Source of the DNA: Candidatus Omnitrophota bacterium
Lineage (GTDB): Bacteria; Omnitrophota; Gorgyraeia; Duberdicusellales; 4484-171
Reading direction: 5' to 3'
Length of the DNA: 51,478 bases
Assembly (NCBI GenBank): GCA_003644405.1
Contig: QNCE01000001.1
Location: 1-51,478, forward strand
Part shown: positions 1 through 8,138 of the stretch, in pieces
Position numbering within the stretch: the stretch's first letter is position 1
Layout: each line of letters starts with the position of its first letter
Position numbers and translations under genes: made by a program
Notes under the pieces: model-generated
The model's database searches: none
What the model saw: the letters and a program-made list of their open reading frames with translations, nothing else
What the model was told of the DNA's origin: nothing

Positions 1-67
1 CTTGTTTGATTATATGCAAACGTTTTAATTCTTTCTGGGTCATTGTGATAATGTCCTTTTCTGCCAA
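1..67 (-). CDS. ISNCY-like transposase, N-terminal fragment cut by window edge
   Basis: Read on the minus strand, a TTG start at 67 gives roughly LAEKDIITMTQKELKRLHII and the frame stays open to the window edge. A Shine-Dalgarno AGGAGG lies 4 bases upstream (72-77). An internal ATG at 43 is too far from it. The beginning '(M)xEKDIITMTQKELKRLHxI' is what I know from the N-terminus of ISNCY-type transposases, before their helix-turn-helix. Only about 22 residues are visible, so the family call rests on this short match and on the inverted repeats just upstream. The gene lies downstream of nadE on the same strand. Confidence 0.5.
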   Translation of the reverse strand, partial: MAEKDIITMTQKELKRLHIIKQ

Positions 68-145
68 ATATCCTCCTTTCAAAAAGAGTATTATAGCAGG
101 CTTAAAAGAGGACATTTTTACTTTGGGCTAAATAGGACATTATCA
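46..145. repeat. Inverted and direct repeats at the end of the insertion sequence
   Basis: TGATAATGTCCT at 46-57 occurs as its exact reverse complement AGGACATTATCA at 134-145. A third, partial copy (GAGGACATTTTT) lies at 109-120. The outermost copy would be near the element's terminal inverted repeat and the inner ones could be transposase binding sites. One copy overlaps the first codons of the transposase, so binding there could also repress the gene. The exact element end and any target-site duplication cannot be fixed from one end. Confidence 0.45.
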
Positions 146-192
146 TATTGAGGTTACACCCTACATATGCTTTTTTGTAGTTCCGATATATT

Positions 193-1809
193 TTAAGTAA
201 TAAACTTACTTAAAAACTTATTAACAATAGGCATGCGTCTATCTTTTCCAAAAGCACAGGAGGTAATCTTAATCCCAATAGGGGACTGACGGCGTTTGTA
301 TTCATTAGCATCCACCATTCTAATTACTTTCTTTACTAAATCCTTATTAAACCCTCTTTCTACAATCTCTTTGAAAGGTAAATTTTCTTCTATATATAAT
401 TTTAAGATAGGGTCAAGAAGAGAGTAAGGAGGAAGAATATCCGAATCTTTCTGATTGGGTTTAAGTTCCGCAGAAGGAGGTCTCCTAAACACAGAAGAGG
501 GGATAACTTCTTTTTTACAAGTTCTATTGATGTAACGAGCAATTTTATAAACCATAGTCTTAGGAACATCTTTTAGAACACCAAAACCTCCTACCATATC
601 CCCATAAAGGGTACAGTAGCCACAAGAAACTTCGCTTTTATTTCCTGTATTGAGCACTAGATACCCAAATTTATTAGAAAAAGCCATTAAAAGATTTCCT
701 CTAACTCTTGCTTGGATATTTTCTTCACTCTTATCGAAGGGTTTATTCTTAAAAAATGGCTTAAGGGTAGAAAGATAAGCATCAAAGATATCTTTAATAC
801 TCACAGTGTAGAATTTTATTCCCAAATTCTTACAAATTCTTTTAGCATCATCAAAGGTTTGAGAAGAAGTATACTGGGAGGGCATAATCAAACCAAAAAC
901 ATTCTTCTTCCCTAAGGTAAGGGTTGCTAAAGATACCACTACCGCAGAATCTATCCCTCCACTTACTCCTACGATAACTTTTTTAAAACCGTTTTTCTTC
1001 ACATAGTCAAATAGCCCTAACTTTAATGCTTCAAATACTTCCTCAACACAAGAGACGCTTAACTGCTGACCAGCTAAGCGTTTATTTTTATTAAAGTTAA
1101 AAATAAGAAGGTCTTCTTTAAATCTCTTAGCAAATTTTACTACTTTGCCTGAAGGAGAAACTACCATACTTGTGCCATCAAAAACTAACTCATCTTGACC
1201 TCCTACAATATTGCAATAGAAAAGAAAGCAATTAAGGTGTTGAGAGGCTCGAGAAAGAATACTTTTTCTTAAGGAAATTTTTCCTAAATGATAAGGGGAG
1301 GCAGCCAGATTTATAATAAAATCAAGCTTTTTTTTAGAAAGTCTCCCCAAGTAGTCTTTTTGCCAAATATCCTCGCATATATTTACTGAGAAACCATAAT
1401 CTTCTAAGGAGTAAAAAGAAATCTCTTCTCCTGGACTAAAATAACGTTTCTCATCAAAAACTCCATAATTAGGTAAATAAATTTTATGATAAATATCTTT
1501 TAACTTACCATCATCAAAAAAAGCATAGGCATTAAAGATCCTATCATCCTTTTTATCCACAAAACCCAGAATTACTTTTATTTTCTTAGTATAGCTTTTA
1601 AGCCGATTAATGTAACGAATATTCTCTTCGATAAACTGAGGTTTTAACAACAAATCCTCCGGAGGATACCCACATAAGGCGAGTTCTCCAAAGACAATTA
1701 TATCAACTCTTTTTTTTCTCGCTCTATCGATATAGCGAAGAATTTTAGAAAAGTTACCTTGAAAATCTCCTACACAGGGGTTTATTTGAGCTAAACCTAT
1801 CTTTAACAT
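193..1809 (-). CDS. nadE: Glutamine-dependent NAD+ synthetase
   Basis: 538 residues, the usual length for the two-domain enzyme that amidates deamido-NAD using glutamine and ATP in the cytoplasm. The N-terminal carbon-nitrogen hydrolase domain (about 1-250) shows the Glu-Lys-Cys triad at E42 (GELALCGYPPEDL), K109 (HKIYLPN) and C145 (VNICEDIW). The C-terminal synthetase domain has the ATP pyrophosphatase P-loop SGGIDSA at 283-289 and the later YCTLYGDMVGGF stretch. The start is the ATG preceded by GGAGG. It has its own candidate promoter in the short gap after lgt, so it may be expressed separately from the operon behind it. Nothing looks broken. Confidence 0.96.
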   Translation of the reverse strand: MLKIGLAQINPCVGDFQGNFSKILRYIDRARKKRVDIIVFGELALCGYPPEDLLLKPQFIEENIRYINRLKSYTKKIKVILGFVDKKDDRIFNAYAFFDDGKLKDIYHKIYLPNYGVFDEKRYFSPGEEISFYSLEDYGFSVNICEDIWQKDYLGRLSKKKLDFIINLAASPYHLGKISLRKSILSRASQHLNCFLFYCNIVGGQDELVFDGTSMVVSPSGKVVKFAKRFKEDLLIFNFNKNKRLAGQQLSVSCVEEVFEALKLGLFDYVKKNGFKKVIVGVSGGIDSAVVVSLATLTLGKKNVFGLIMPSQYTSSQTFDDAKRICKNLGIKFYTVSIKDIFDAYLSTLKPFFKNKPFDKSEENIQARVRGNLLMAFSNKFGYLVLNTGNKSEVSCGYCTLYGDMVGGFGVLKDVPKTMVYKIARYINRTCKKEVIPSSVFRRPPSAELKPNQKDSDILPPYSLLDPILKLYIEENLPFKEIVERGFNKDLVKKVIRMVDANEYKRRQSPIGIKITSCAFGKDRRMPIVNKFLSKFIT

Positions 1810-1828
1810 TTAAGCCTCCGTCTGTGTC

Positions 1829-1856
1829 ATTATAGTTCTTCTAAAAAATTAATCAA
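1829..1856 (-). promoter_or_regulatory. Candidate sigma70 promoter of nadE
   Basis: On the minus strand TTGATT (1851-1856) and TATAAT (1829-1834) are separated by 16 bases and followed by GACACAGA. The -10 box is 19 bases before the nadE ATG, with GGAGG between. The -35 box overlaps the last codon of lgt. Confidence 0.6.
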
Positions 1857-2617
1857 GAATTAGAAGATTTAAATCTCTTCTGAAAAAGAAACCAAAGAAG
1901 TACTCCTATAACTATCATTCCCAGGGAAACAATTTGAAAAATAGAAAACTTCCCTAGGTAGGGACGAGGGTCTCCCCGGTAAAACTCAATAATAAACCGA
2001 AAGATACCGTAGAGAATAAAATAAAGCGAAAAAATTTCTCCCTTAAAGGAAGTCTTTTTCCTCTTACTCCAAAGCACCAAAAATATACATAGAAGAGCTA
2101 ATGATGAAATGAGCTGAGTAGGAATAACCTTTGTTCCTAAACTCCCTGCCGGCGAAGAAGGAGGAAACTTTATCCCTATCCAAGAAGAAGTAGGCTTCCC
2201 ATAACAACATCCGTAAGAAAAACAACCTACCCTCCCAATAGCATGACCTAAAAGGAGAGCTAATACTAAAATATCTGCTAACTTTAGAAAATCTAAGTTG
2301 CGTTTTCTTGTAAGGATATAAAAAGCCCCTAAACCAAAAAACACTCCTCCGTAAAAAACAAAACCTGCTCTTGATAAACCTATTCCCAGAGGATCCCTTA
2401 GAAAGAATTTGAAATTTAAAAGGATATAGAATATCCTTGCCCCTATAAATCCCCAAATTAAAGACCAAAAAACAATGTCAGAAAAGTCTTTTTTGCCTAT
2501 CCCTTCTTTCTTCACTTGAACCAAGGAGAAAAAATAACCTGCTACTACCCCTAAAAAAACTAGGACTCCGTAAGTATATATGGTAATAGAGCCAATTTTA
2601 AAAAGTATAGGGTACAT
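1853..2617 (-). CDS. lgt: Prolipoprotein diacylglyceryl transferase
   Basis: 254 residues, seven or so hydrophobic segments. The enzyme moves diacylglycerol from phosphatidylglycerol onto the lipobox cysteine of prolipoproteins at the inner membrane. Visible family signatures are GHAIGRVGCFSYGCCYG (124-140), IPTQLISS (165-172) and RFIIEFYRGD (207-216), with the conserved Arg and Glu. The 'GCFSYGCCYG' version of the signature is typical of deltaproteobacterial and candidate-phylum Lgt rather than the enterobacterial 'GNFIN' form. It is 2 bases from dtd. Its substrates probably include the lipoproteins encoded at 48470-50345. Confidence 0.93.
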   Translation of the reverse strand: MYPILFKIGSITIYTYGVLVFLGVVAGYFFSLVQVKKEGIGKKDFSDIVFWSLIWGFIGARIFYILLNFKFFLRDPLGIGLSRAGFVFYGGVFFGLGAFYILTRKRNLDFLKLADILVLALLLGHAIGRVGCFSYGCCYGKPTSSWIGIKFPPSSPAGSLGTKVIPTQLISSLALLCIFLVLWSKRKKTSFKGEIFSLYFILYGIFRFIIEFYRGDPRPYLGKFSIFQIVSLGMIVIGVLLWFLFQKRFKSSNS

Positions 2618-2619
2618 CT

Positions 2620-3057
2620 TTAGATAGTAAGGATTATATTCACCGGTCCCTCTAACACTAACTCTATCCTCATAAACTCTCCAAACGCCCCTTGTTTTAC
2701 ATCTACATTCTCTTTCTTAAGTAAAGATACAAAATCCTCAAAATATTTACTAGCTTGCTCTCTAGGCATAGATTCTTCAAAGGATGGTCTCCGCCCTCTT
2801 TCTGTATCAGCACAGAGAGTGAAGTTGGAGATACATAGAAGCTGATAATTTTTATCTTTCAAAGAGTAATTTAACTTGCCCTGCTCATCCTCAAACACTC
2901 TTAAGTTAACTACCTTGGAAGCCATCTTAGTTAAACTAGCTAAGGTATCTTTTTTCTCTATTCCTACAAATAGAGCTAACCCCTTACCAATAGAGGCTAA
3001 CTCTTTTTTTTCTTTAAATACTCTACCTTGGCTAATGCGGGCAACTAGTACTTTCAT
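2620..3057 (-). CDS. dtd: D-aminoacyl-tRNA deacylase
   Basis: 145 residues, full length for Dtd, which removes D-amino acids (and glycine mischarged on tRNA-Ala) from tRNA. The SNFTL motif (77-81), usually SQFTL, is followed by ADTERGRRPSF. The Gly-cisPro pair expected near the C-terminus is at 137-138 in LEGPVNIIL, where most homologues read NGPVT. The start overlaps the 3' end of the upstream radical SAM gene by 26 bases, indicating translational coupling. Confidence 0.93.
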   Translation of the reverse strand: MKVLVARISQGRVFKEKKELASIGKGLALFVGIEKKDTLASLTKMASKVVNLRVFEDEQGKLNYSLKDKNYQLLCISNFTLCADTERGRRPSFEESMPREQASKYFEDFVSLLKKENVDVKQGAFGEFMRIELVLEGPVNIILTI

Positions 3058-3964
3058 ACCTATATCTATATCCCTGATAGGTTCCTCTTTTTTCTAACTC
3101 CTTCTCTATCTGATGTAAAACCTCACTTCTCTGGTTTATCCATTTAGGAGCAATTAGATAAGCAGGATTAGCGGTAGAAACTAATCTTAGGATAACAAAA
3201 TGAGGAGGAATTATCTCTAAAAAATCACAGATTATTCTTACGAACTCCTCTTTAGATAACAAATTCAATCTACCTTCACGATACCAATTCTCTAGGAGAG
3301 TATCTTTCAACACATGAAGAATATGAAATTTTATTCCTTGGATATCTAAAGAAGCTAATCTTTTAGCATCTATCATCATCTCCTCATAACTCTGCTGAGG
3401 TAGTCCTAATATAATATGAACTCCTACGTTGATACCGTAACTTCTTGTTAGCTCCAGAGTTTTTAAAAAATCCTCATAGGTATGGTTACGGTTAATTAAC
3501 GTTAGGATTCTATTATGAGTAGTTTGCAGACCATATTCTATCCACACCAAATACTCTCTTTGGTACTGAGAAATCAATGTTAACTTTTCCTTATCTATAC
3601 AGTCAGGGCGTGTAGAAATAAAGAGTCCTACAATTTCAGGGAAATCTCTTATAACATTGTATTTCTCCCTCAAATCATCAATACTTGCATGGGTGTTAGT
3701 GAAAGCTTGAAAGTAAGCAATGAAGTTAGTAACTTTCATTCTTCTCTTATAGTAACTTATTGACTGGACTATCTGTTCTCTTAAGGGGATTATCTTACGA
3801 GTGTGAATACTAAAGGCTTTGTTATTACAGTATATACAGCCCTGCTTACTTAAGGTTCCATCAATGTTAGGACAGCTAAATCCAGCATCCAAGCTGATGC
3901 GATGGATGCGCTTACCGAACTTCTCTCTTAGGTATTGGTTAAAGGAGTAAAATCTTTTCTCCAT
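3032..3964 (-). CDS. TIGR01212-family radical SAM protein (YtqA-like)
   Basis: 310 residues. The 4Fe-4S cluster cysteines are C31, C43 and C46, spaced C-x11-C-x2-C rather than the classic C-x3-C-x2-C. This wider spacing, the N-terminal YSFNQYLREKFGKRIHRISLDAGFSCPNIDG-type region and the length are features of the YtqA/TIGR01212 family, related to Elp3-like radical SAM proteins. The biochemical role of the family is not established as far as I know. It overlaps queH by 37 bases upstream and dtd by 26 downstream, so it sits among tRNA-related genes. A role in RNA modification is only suggested by that context. Confidence 0.88.
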   Translation of the reverse strand: MEKRFYSFNQYLREKFGKRIHRISLDAGFSCPNIDGTLSKQGCIYCNNKAFSIHTRKIIPLREQIVQSISYYKRRMKVTNFIAYFQAFTNTHASIDDLREKYNVIRDFPEIVGLFISTRPDCIDKEKLTLISQYQREYLVWIEYGLQTTHNRILTLINRNHTYEDFLKTLELTRSYGINVGVHIILGLPQQSYEEMMIDAKRLASLDIQGIKFHILHVLKDTLLENWYREGRLNLLSKEEFVRIICDFLEIIPPHFVILRLVSTANPAYLIAPKWINQRSEVLHQIEKELEKRGTYQGYRYRYESTSCPH

Positions 3965-4494
3965 TTTCTCTCCTGAAAACTATATACGCATCCACAATAG
4001 TCCTGTCGGTACAGGTTATACTTCTTAGCAAACTCCATTGCTTTTTTGAATCCATCCTTCTTTTTAAAATCTATCTCTAAAAAGCGCTTTTCATCTAATT
4101 TTTTCCCAACACTAAAGACCATTTCTGCCTTCTTATGAGGACTTACCGTTAAGGTAGTAGTAAAAAAATCAAAACCTAAACTTTTACAGAGTTTTTGAGT
4201 CTCCTTAAGCCTAAACTCGTAACAGAGAAGGCAACGTCTGCCGCCTTCTCTCTCTTTAGCATACTCTTTGCAAATCTTAAACCACTCTCTGGGATTATAC
4301 TCTCCTTCAATAATCTCTAGGGAAAACTTCTCTTTTATGAGTTTAAGATTCTCTTTCCTTCGCTGGTATTCTTCAAATGGATGAATGTTAGGATTAAAGA
4401 AAAAACCCACAACGTAAAATCCTTGCGAATGCAGGTTCTCCACGCAAGAAGAAGCACATACCCCACAACATATGTGAAGAAGAATTTTTTTCAC
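3928..4494 (-). CDS. queH: Epoxyqueuosine reductase QueH
   Basis: 188 residues of the DUF208/QueH family, the non-cobalamin enzyme for the last step of queuosine synthesis in tRNA anticodons. Cysteine motifs are HICCGVC (8-13, C9/C10), RRCLLCYEFR (C88, C91) and DYCGC (C167, C169), which carry the metal centres in the family. A GTG start overlaps the stop of the deacetylase gene upstream. No other queuosine genes (queA, tgt, queC-E) are in the window. Confidence 0.9.
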   Translation of the reverse strand: MKKILLHICCGVCASSCVENLHSQGFYVVGFFFNPNIHPFEEYQRRKENLKLIKEKFSLEIIEGEYNPREWFKICKEYAKEREGGRRCLLCYEFRLKETQKLCKSLGFDFFTTTLTVSPHKKAEMVFSVGKKLDEKRFLEIDFKKKDGFKKAMEFAKKYNLYRQDYCGCVYSFQERKWRKDFTPLTNT

Positions 4495-5297
4495 AACCCA
4501 AAGTAATCCTTTAAAGTAATGAACTCTATTTTTTCTTTAATCTTGGGGATCTCTTCTTTCAGCACCTTAAAAGTATTTTCCTTAGGATGAGCGATTATAA
4601 TAATTTTACCTTCTTTATCTGCTTTCGCTAAAAGATTATACAATGTATCTTTTATTTCTTGGGAGGAGCTACGAGAATCTAAAAAACCGCTATTTTCCAC
4701 ACACATTACTCCTTCTTCTTTAGCTATCTGGCAAGCTAAGGAGTTAGGAGAAGTTTTTGAATCCACAAATACCATATCTCTAACCCTTAAAGCCTTAATA
4801 ACTGCTCTCATCACTCTTTCATCTTCCGTAGCTTTGGATCCCATATGGTTATTTGCTCCTATAGCTACTCTTAAAGAATTTAGATGGTATTTCAAAAGAT
4901 AGTTTAATTTTCGCGGAGAAAGATCTGTAGTTATAAATTTATTTCTATATCTTAAGAAGGAGGATAAACGCTCTTTAGGTTCCATAGGAAGATGTACTAA
5001 CACAGAATACCCACAGCGGGAAGCAATAGATGCTATGTTTTTGGAAAACCTCAAGTGAGGAATTACTGCCACTGTAACAGGAATCTTTAGAGCATAAATC
5101 TCTTTAAGCTCTCTTAAATTCTCTCCTAAGTCATCAAAAATTAAAACAACTTGAGGTTTTTTTTCTATCTTCAAGGAAGGAGTGTCATCTTTGGTAAAAA
5201 AAGATTTGCCTTTCTCTAGAAAATTAAAGTAAAAGTAAAATATAACAGGAACAGTTATAATAGTAATTAAAAGGATAATCTTACCTACCTTACTCAT
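4491..5297 (-). CDS. Divergent polysaccharide deacetylase, YibQ-like
   Basis: 268 residues with one N-terminal membrane anchor (about 7-27) and a periplasmic catalytic domain. The DUF610/divergent polysaccharide deacetylase family motifs are IFDDLG (two Asp), VHLPMEP and NHMGS, which give the Asp/His metal site, followed by a TIM-like barrel ending in IIIIAHPKEN. Substrate is unknown; family members are thought to act on envelope polysaccharide or peptidoglycan. It overlaps the rpe-like gene (ATGAGTAA) and queH by a few bases. Confidence 0.85.
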   Translation of the reverse strand: MSKVGKIILLITIITVPVIFYFYFNFLEKGKSFFTKDDTPSLKIEKKPQVVLIFDDLGENLRELKEIYALKIPVTVAVIPHLRFSKNIASIASRCGYSVLVHLPMEPKERLSSFLRYRNKFITTDLSPRKLNYLLKYHLNSLRVAIGANNHMGSKATEDERVMRAVIKALRVRDMVFVDSKTSPNSLACQIAKEEGVMCVENSGFLDSRSSSQEIKDTLYNLLAKADKEGKIIIIAHPKENTFKVLKEEIPKIKEKIEFITLKDYFGL

Positions 5298-5922
5298 TTA
5301 ATAAGATATTGAACTGTTGATAGGATTCTTTGGGATTAGGGTTTTTAAGAATGGCACTCCCTACGCATATATAATCTATGGCTAACCCCTTTACTAACTT
5401 TAAATTATCCAGCTTTATCCCCCCATCGATACCTATTCTTTTGTTAGGAAACAACTCTTTAAATTGGGTAATCTTTTCTAATACCTGAGGTATAAACTTA
5501 CTACCATAGAAACCAGGATTAACACTCATAAAGAGCACCATCTCTACCTCATCTACTAAATCTTTAAATTCCTCTATAGAAGTAGAAGGATTCACCGCTA
5601 AACCAGGAGATAAGCCTTTGTTCCTGATTCGAGAGATTACCTTTTGATGGTCTTGGGCTATCTCGTAGTGATAAATTATCCTTTGAGCTCCAAACTCCTT
5701 AAAAGGCTCAATCCACTTGCAGGGATCTTCCACCATAAGATGAGCTTCACTAGTTATAGGAAAATTTATTCCTTTTAAGTCATCTATAGTAATACTACGG
5801 GAAGGAACGAATTTTCCATCCATAATATCAATCTGTACATAGTCAGCAAACTCTTTAGTTATTTCAAGCATCTTTAAAAACTCTTCTCTATTGTCAGTAA
5901 GAATAGCGGGAATTATCTTCAT
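5290..5922 (-). CDS. rpe: Ribulose-phosphate 3-epimerase-like protein
   Basis: 210 residues forming the Rpe TIM barrel. Family motifs are IDIMDGKFVP (31-40), EAHLMVEDP (59-67), MSVNPGFYG (132-140) and the catalytic DGG (166-168). In standard Rpe the first motif reads HxDxMDG and its His is a metal ligand. Here that position is Gln30 (codon CAG), and the N-terminal SILSAD is replaced by PAILTDN. The other metal ligands (D32, H61, D166) are present. It therefore may be a normal but divergent pentose-phosphate enzyme or act on a related sugar phosphate. The ATG overlaps the GH5 stop. Confidence 0.8.
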   Translation of the reverse strand: MKIIPAILTDNREEFLKMLEITKEFADYVQIDIMDGKFVPSRSITIDDLKGINFPITSEAHLMVEDPCKWIEPFKEFGAQRIIYHYEIAQDHQKVISRIRNKGLSPGLAVNPSTSIEEFKDLVDEVEMVLFMSVNPGFYGSKFIPQVLEKITQFKELFPNKRIGIDGGIKLDNLKLVKGLAIDYICVGSAILKNPNPKESYQQFNILLNE

Positions 5923-7091
5923 TGCTTACTTCTTCTGAAATATTCTTTTAAAAGTTTTACTAAATCATAATTTAACATATAATTTTCTGTCCGCCAAGAT
6001 TCAATAATCTTCTTCTTTTTCTTGCCCCATAGTGTTAAGTAATTCTCCCATCCGGAGGTTGGGCCTTCTCTACATATGAAAGGTAAATTAGGAACCAACT
6101 GAAAAATCCCGTCAGGAAAGGTGTAGTTTTTAACTGATTTATAAGTCCACAGGGTATAACTAAATCCAAAAGTCTCAAATGCATCTAACACATCTCTAAG
6201 ATAGTTCTTCTCTCCATAAAAACTGTTACGCCAGTTTATCCCAAATTCCCCTACTAAGATTTCTACTTTATTTTTCTTAGAGAATTTATAGTAGCGTTCT
6301 AGATACTTATAGACAGTACTTTTATTCCAAACTTTTGCTTCTATCCGTCCGGGATAGATATAGTAAGGTGTGAAGTTAAAGACGAAACTCAAAGGCTGAT
6401 AAAAATGAATACTTACTTTGACGTTAGGTTCTATTAAATCTTGTAAAAACTCTATATCTTGCCCCCAGAGATTACCTTCTAGAATAATAAAGTGATTCCT
6501 ATCAACTCTCTTTATCTTATTAATTAACTTCCCATAGAATTTTTTAAGGGTATTAAGTTTTCTTTTTTCTATCACAGGTTCATTAATCACATCGTAACCC
6601 CAAAGCGCTTCTCTATCTTTAAAGTGAGAAGCTATCAACTCCCACAAGGCAATAGTTCTATCTCGGTAACTTTCTTTCTCCCACAAAAGGGCTAAGCCTC
6701 TACTATCCGAATGCCAGTCTCTATTTTGTGAACCCACAGCAGCATGAAGATCTAAAATCACTTTAAGGTTGTATTTATCCGCCCAAACTAGTACCTTATC
6801 TAGCCAAAAGATACCCTTTCTGTCGTAGGAAAAACTATTCTTTTCTATAATACGATAATGGAAAGGGACTCTCACTACATTGGCTCCCCAACTACTTATT
6901 ATCTTAAAATCCTCTTTTCTAATAAAATTATCACGAAAGGCCTGCTCAAACTTCTCTAATTCCCTTTTTCCCCAAATTTTTCTAAATCTCTTCTTAAACT
7001 CCCCCTCCGGTATATTCCTTCCTCCCAAAAGATACCCCTCCATTAGGAGCCAACCTCCTAAATTAACTCCTCTTAACTTTTGTTCCTTCAT
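5919..7091 (-). CDS. Glycoside hydrolase family 5, intracellular
   Basis: 390 residues matching the GH5 barrel, closest by eye to exo-beta-1,3-glucanase-like members (LRGVNLGGWL start, NVVRVPFHYR, LHAAVGSQN). The acid/base Glu is E171 in DVINEP and the nucleophile Glu is E282 in VGEFG. There is no signal peptide or membrane anchor, so it should act in the cytoplasm on imported or endogenous glucosides. It sits between nth and rpe with overlapping ends on both sides (29 bases with nth). Substrate cannot be told from sequence. Confidence 0.86.
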   Translation of the reverse strand: MKEQKLRGVNLGGWLLMEGYLLGGRNIPEGEFKKRFRKIWGKRELEKFEQAFRDNFIRKEDFKIISSWGANVVRVPFHYRIIEKNSFSYDRKGIFWLDKVLVWADKYNLKVILDLHAAVGSQNRDWHSDSRGLALLWEKESYRDRTIALWELIASHFKDREALWGYDVINEPVIEKRKLNTLKKFYGKLINKIKRVDRNHFIILEGNLWGQDIEFLQDLIEPNVKVSIHFYQPLSFVFNFTPYYIYPGRIEAKVWNKSTVYKYLERYYKFSKKNKVEILVGEFGINWRNSFYGEKNYLRDVLDAFETFGFSYTLWTYKSVKNYTFPDGIFQLVPNLPFICREGPTSGWENYLTLWGKKKKKIIESWRTENYMLNYDLVKLLKEYFRRSKQ

Positions 7092-7737
7092 ACTTTACCC
7101 CTCTCTTAAGACATAAATTTCTTACTCTGCATTTATTACACAAGGGCCTTAAAGGTCTACATATGTTCTGCCCAAAAGCAACAAAGAGAGGATTAAGCTT
7201 ACTCCAAACTTTCTTAGGAAGAAGTTTTTTCAACTTCAACTCCGTATGGTAGGGACTCTTAGTAGTAACCCAACCTAAACGATTAGAAATCCTATGTACA
7301 TGAGTATCTACACATATTGCTGGTCTTTTATACCCTAGACTTAGAACTAAATTAGCAGTTTTTCTTCCTACACCAGGGAGAGAAAGGAGTTCCTCTAAAC
7401 GGTGGGGCACTCTACCTTCGTACTTCTCTATAAGTTCCTTACTGAGGTAATGGATAGCCTTTGCTTTACTTCTAAAAAACCCCACAGGATAAATTAACCT
7501 TTCTATCTCTGCAGTAGAAATTTTTACCATCTCATAAACACCAGAAGCTTTCTGGGATAATCTTTTGAAAGCTTGCTCAGTTACCTTATCCTTGGTTCTT
7601 AATCTTAACACACAGAAAATCAATATCTTATAAGGATCAAGCTTAACTCTTGATTTCTCTATCCAAGGAATCTTTAAGGAGTTAACCTGACCCTGAATCC
7701 TTCTTAAACTGAATAGAATCTTCCTCTTATCTATCAA
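7063..7737 (-). CDS. nth: Endonuclease III
   Basis: 224 residues, a normal length for this base-excision-repair DNA glycosylase/AP lyase. The helix-hairpin-helix LPGVGRKTA ends in catalytic K126, and catalytic D144 is in VDTHVHR. The C-terminal 4Fe-4S loop is C193-x6-C200-x2-C203-x5-C209. The start appears to be TTG, one base after the stop of the upstream small gene; no early ATG exists in frame. The LSxQT region reads LRLRTKD, a tolerated variation. Confidence 0.93.
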   Translation of the reverse strand: MIDKRKILFSLRRIQGQVNSLKIPWIEKSRVKLDPYKILIFCVLRLRTKDKVTEQAFKRLSQKASGVYEMVKISTAEIERLIYPVGFFRSKAKAIHYLSKELIEKYEGRVPHRLEELLSLPGVGRKTANLVLSLGYKRPAICVDTHVHRISNRLGWVTTKSPYHTELKLKKLLPKKVWSKLNPLFVAFGQNICRPLRPLCNKCRVRNLCLKRGVKYEGTKVKRS

Positions 7738-7738
7738 T

Positions 7739-8017
7739 TTAAAAAATAACTTTCAGCTTTTTCTTGTAAGCACAAAGATGACACCTTGGCCACCAACTAT
7801 GGAGAATTTCTCTTACAGGTACACAGAAAAATTTTTCTCCTCCTACTGTTTCTCTCAAACCAAAGCGATGAGGATAAATCTCGCAGAAGAAAATATCATT
7901 AGCATCCTTCTTTAAGTGTTTACAAGGATCATCGGAAGCTCCACACCTTAAACAAAGAGTCTCCCACTCCTCTTCCTTCTCTTGGAGGTAGGACGCATAA
8001 CATGGAAAGTCTTCCAT
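7739..8017 (-). CDS. Small Cys-rich protein of unknown function
   Basis: 92 residues, not recognised. It has eight cysteines (6, 22, 25, 32, 45, 65, 79, 82) arranged as C..CxxC..C..C..C..CxxC, suggesting a metal or Fe-S binding domain. It is the first gene of the minus-strand group leading to nth, with 1 base between them, so a link with DNA repair is possible but unproven. There is no Shine-Dalgarno before the ATG, and a TATAAT lies only 9 bases upstream, so the mRNA may be leaderless. Confidence 0.7.
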   Translation of the reverse strand: MEDFPCYASYLQEKEEEWETLCLRCGASDDPCKHLKKDANDIFFCEIYPHRFGLRETVGGEKFFCVPVREILHSWWPRCHLCAYKKKLKVIF

Positions 8018-8026
8018 GGTAGTAGT

Positions 8027-8032
8027 ATTATA
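8027..8032 (-). promoter_or_regulatory. Candidate -10 box for the Cys-rich gene/nth unit
   Basis: TATAAT on the minus strand, preceded by T-rich sequence with no clear -35. It lies in the only divergent gap of the region (8018-8138) and 9 bases before the ATG at 8017, implying transcription starts at or next to the start codon. Confidence 0.45.
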
Positions 8033-8065
8033 ACAAAAGATTGGAAAAAAAAATTAATTTTTTTC

Positions 8066-8098
8066 TTGAAAAATCCGAAATTTCTGTTTTAATATAAT
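8066..8098 (+). promoter_or_regulatory. Candidate promoter of the spe cluster
   Basis: TTGAAA (8066-8071) is followed after 17 bases by TTAATA (8089-8094), overlapping a TATAAT at 8093-8098 that would be at a 21-base spacing. Either would start a transcript about 35 bases before speH. I see no riboswitch-like structure in the leader. Confidence 0.45.
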
Positions 8099-8138
8099 TA
8101 AAAATTTATGAATCTAAACAAAATATTAATTAGGGGGG

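Noticed and set aside
150..192. Terminator after nadE (CTACA/TGTAG)
   Set aside because: A 5-base stem is too weak and no T-run follows it on the minus strand.
712..915. Open frames on the opposite strand or in other frames of nadE, lgt, mre, fab, pur and other genes
   Set aside because: They have no recognisable domains, lie fully inside well-supported genes and show no ribosome sites.
8018..8138. Possible SAM-responsive riboswitch before speH
   Set aside because: The leader is short and A/T-only in character with no conserved stem arrangement that I could see.
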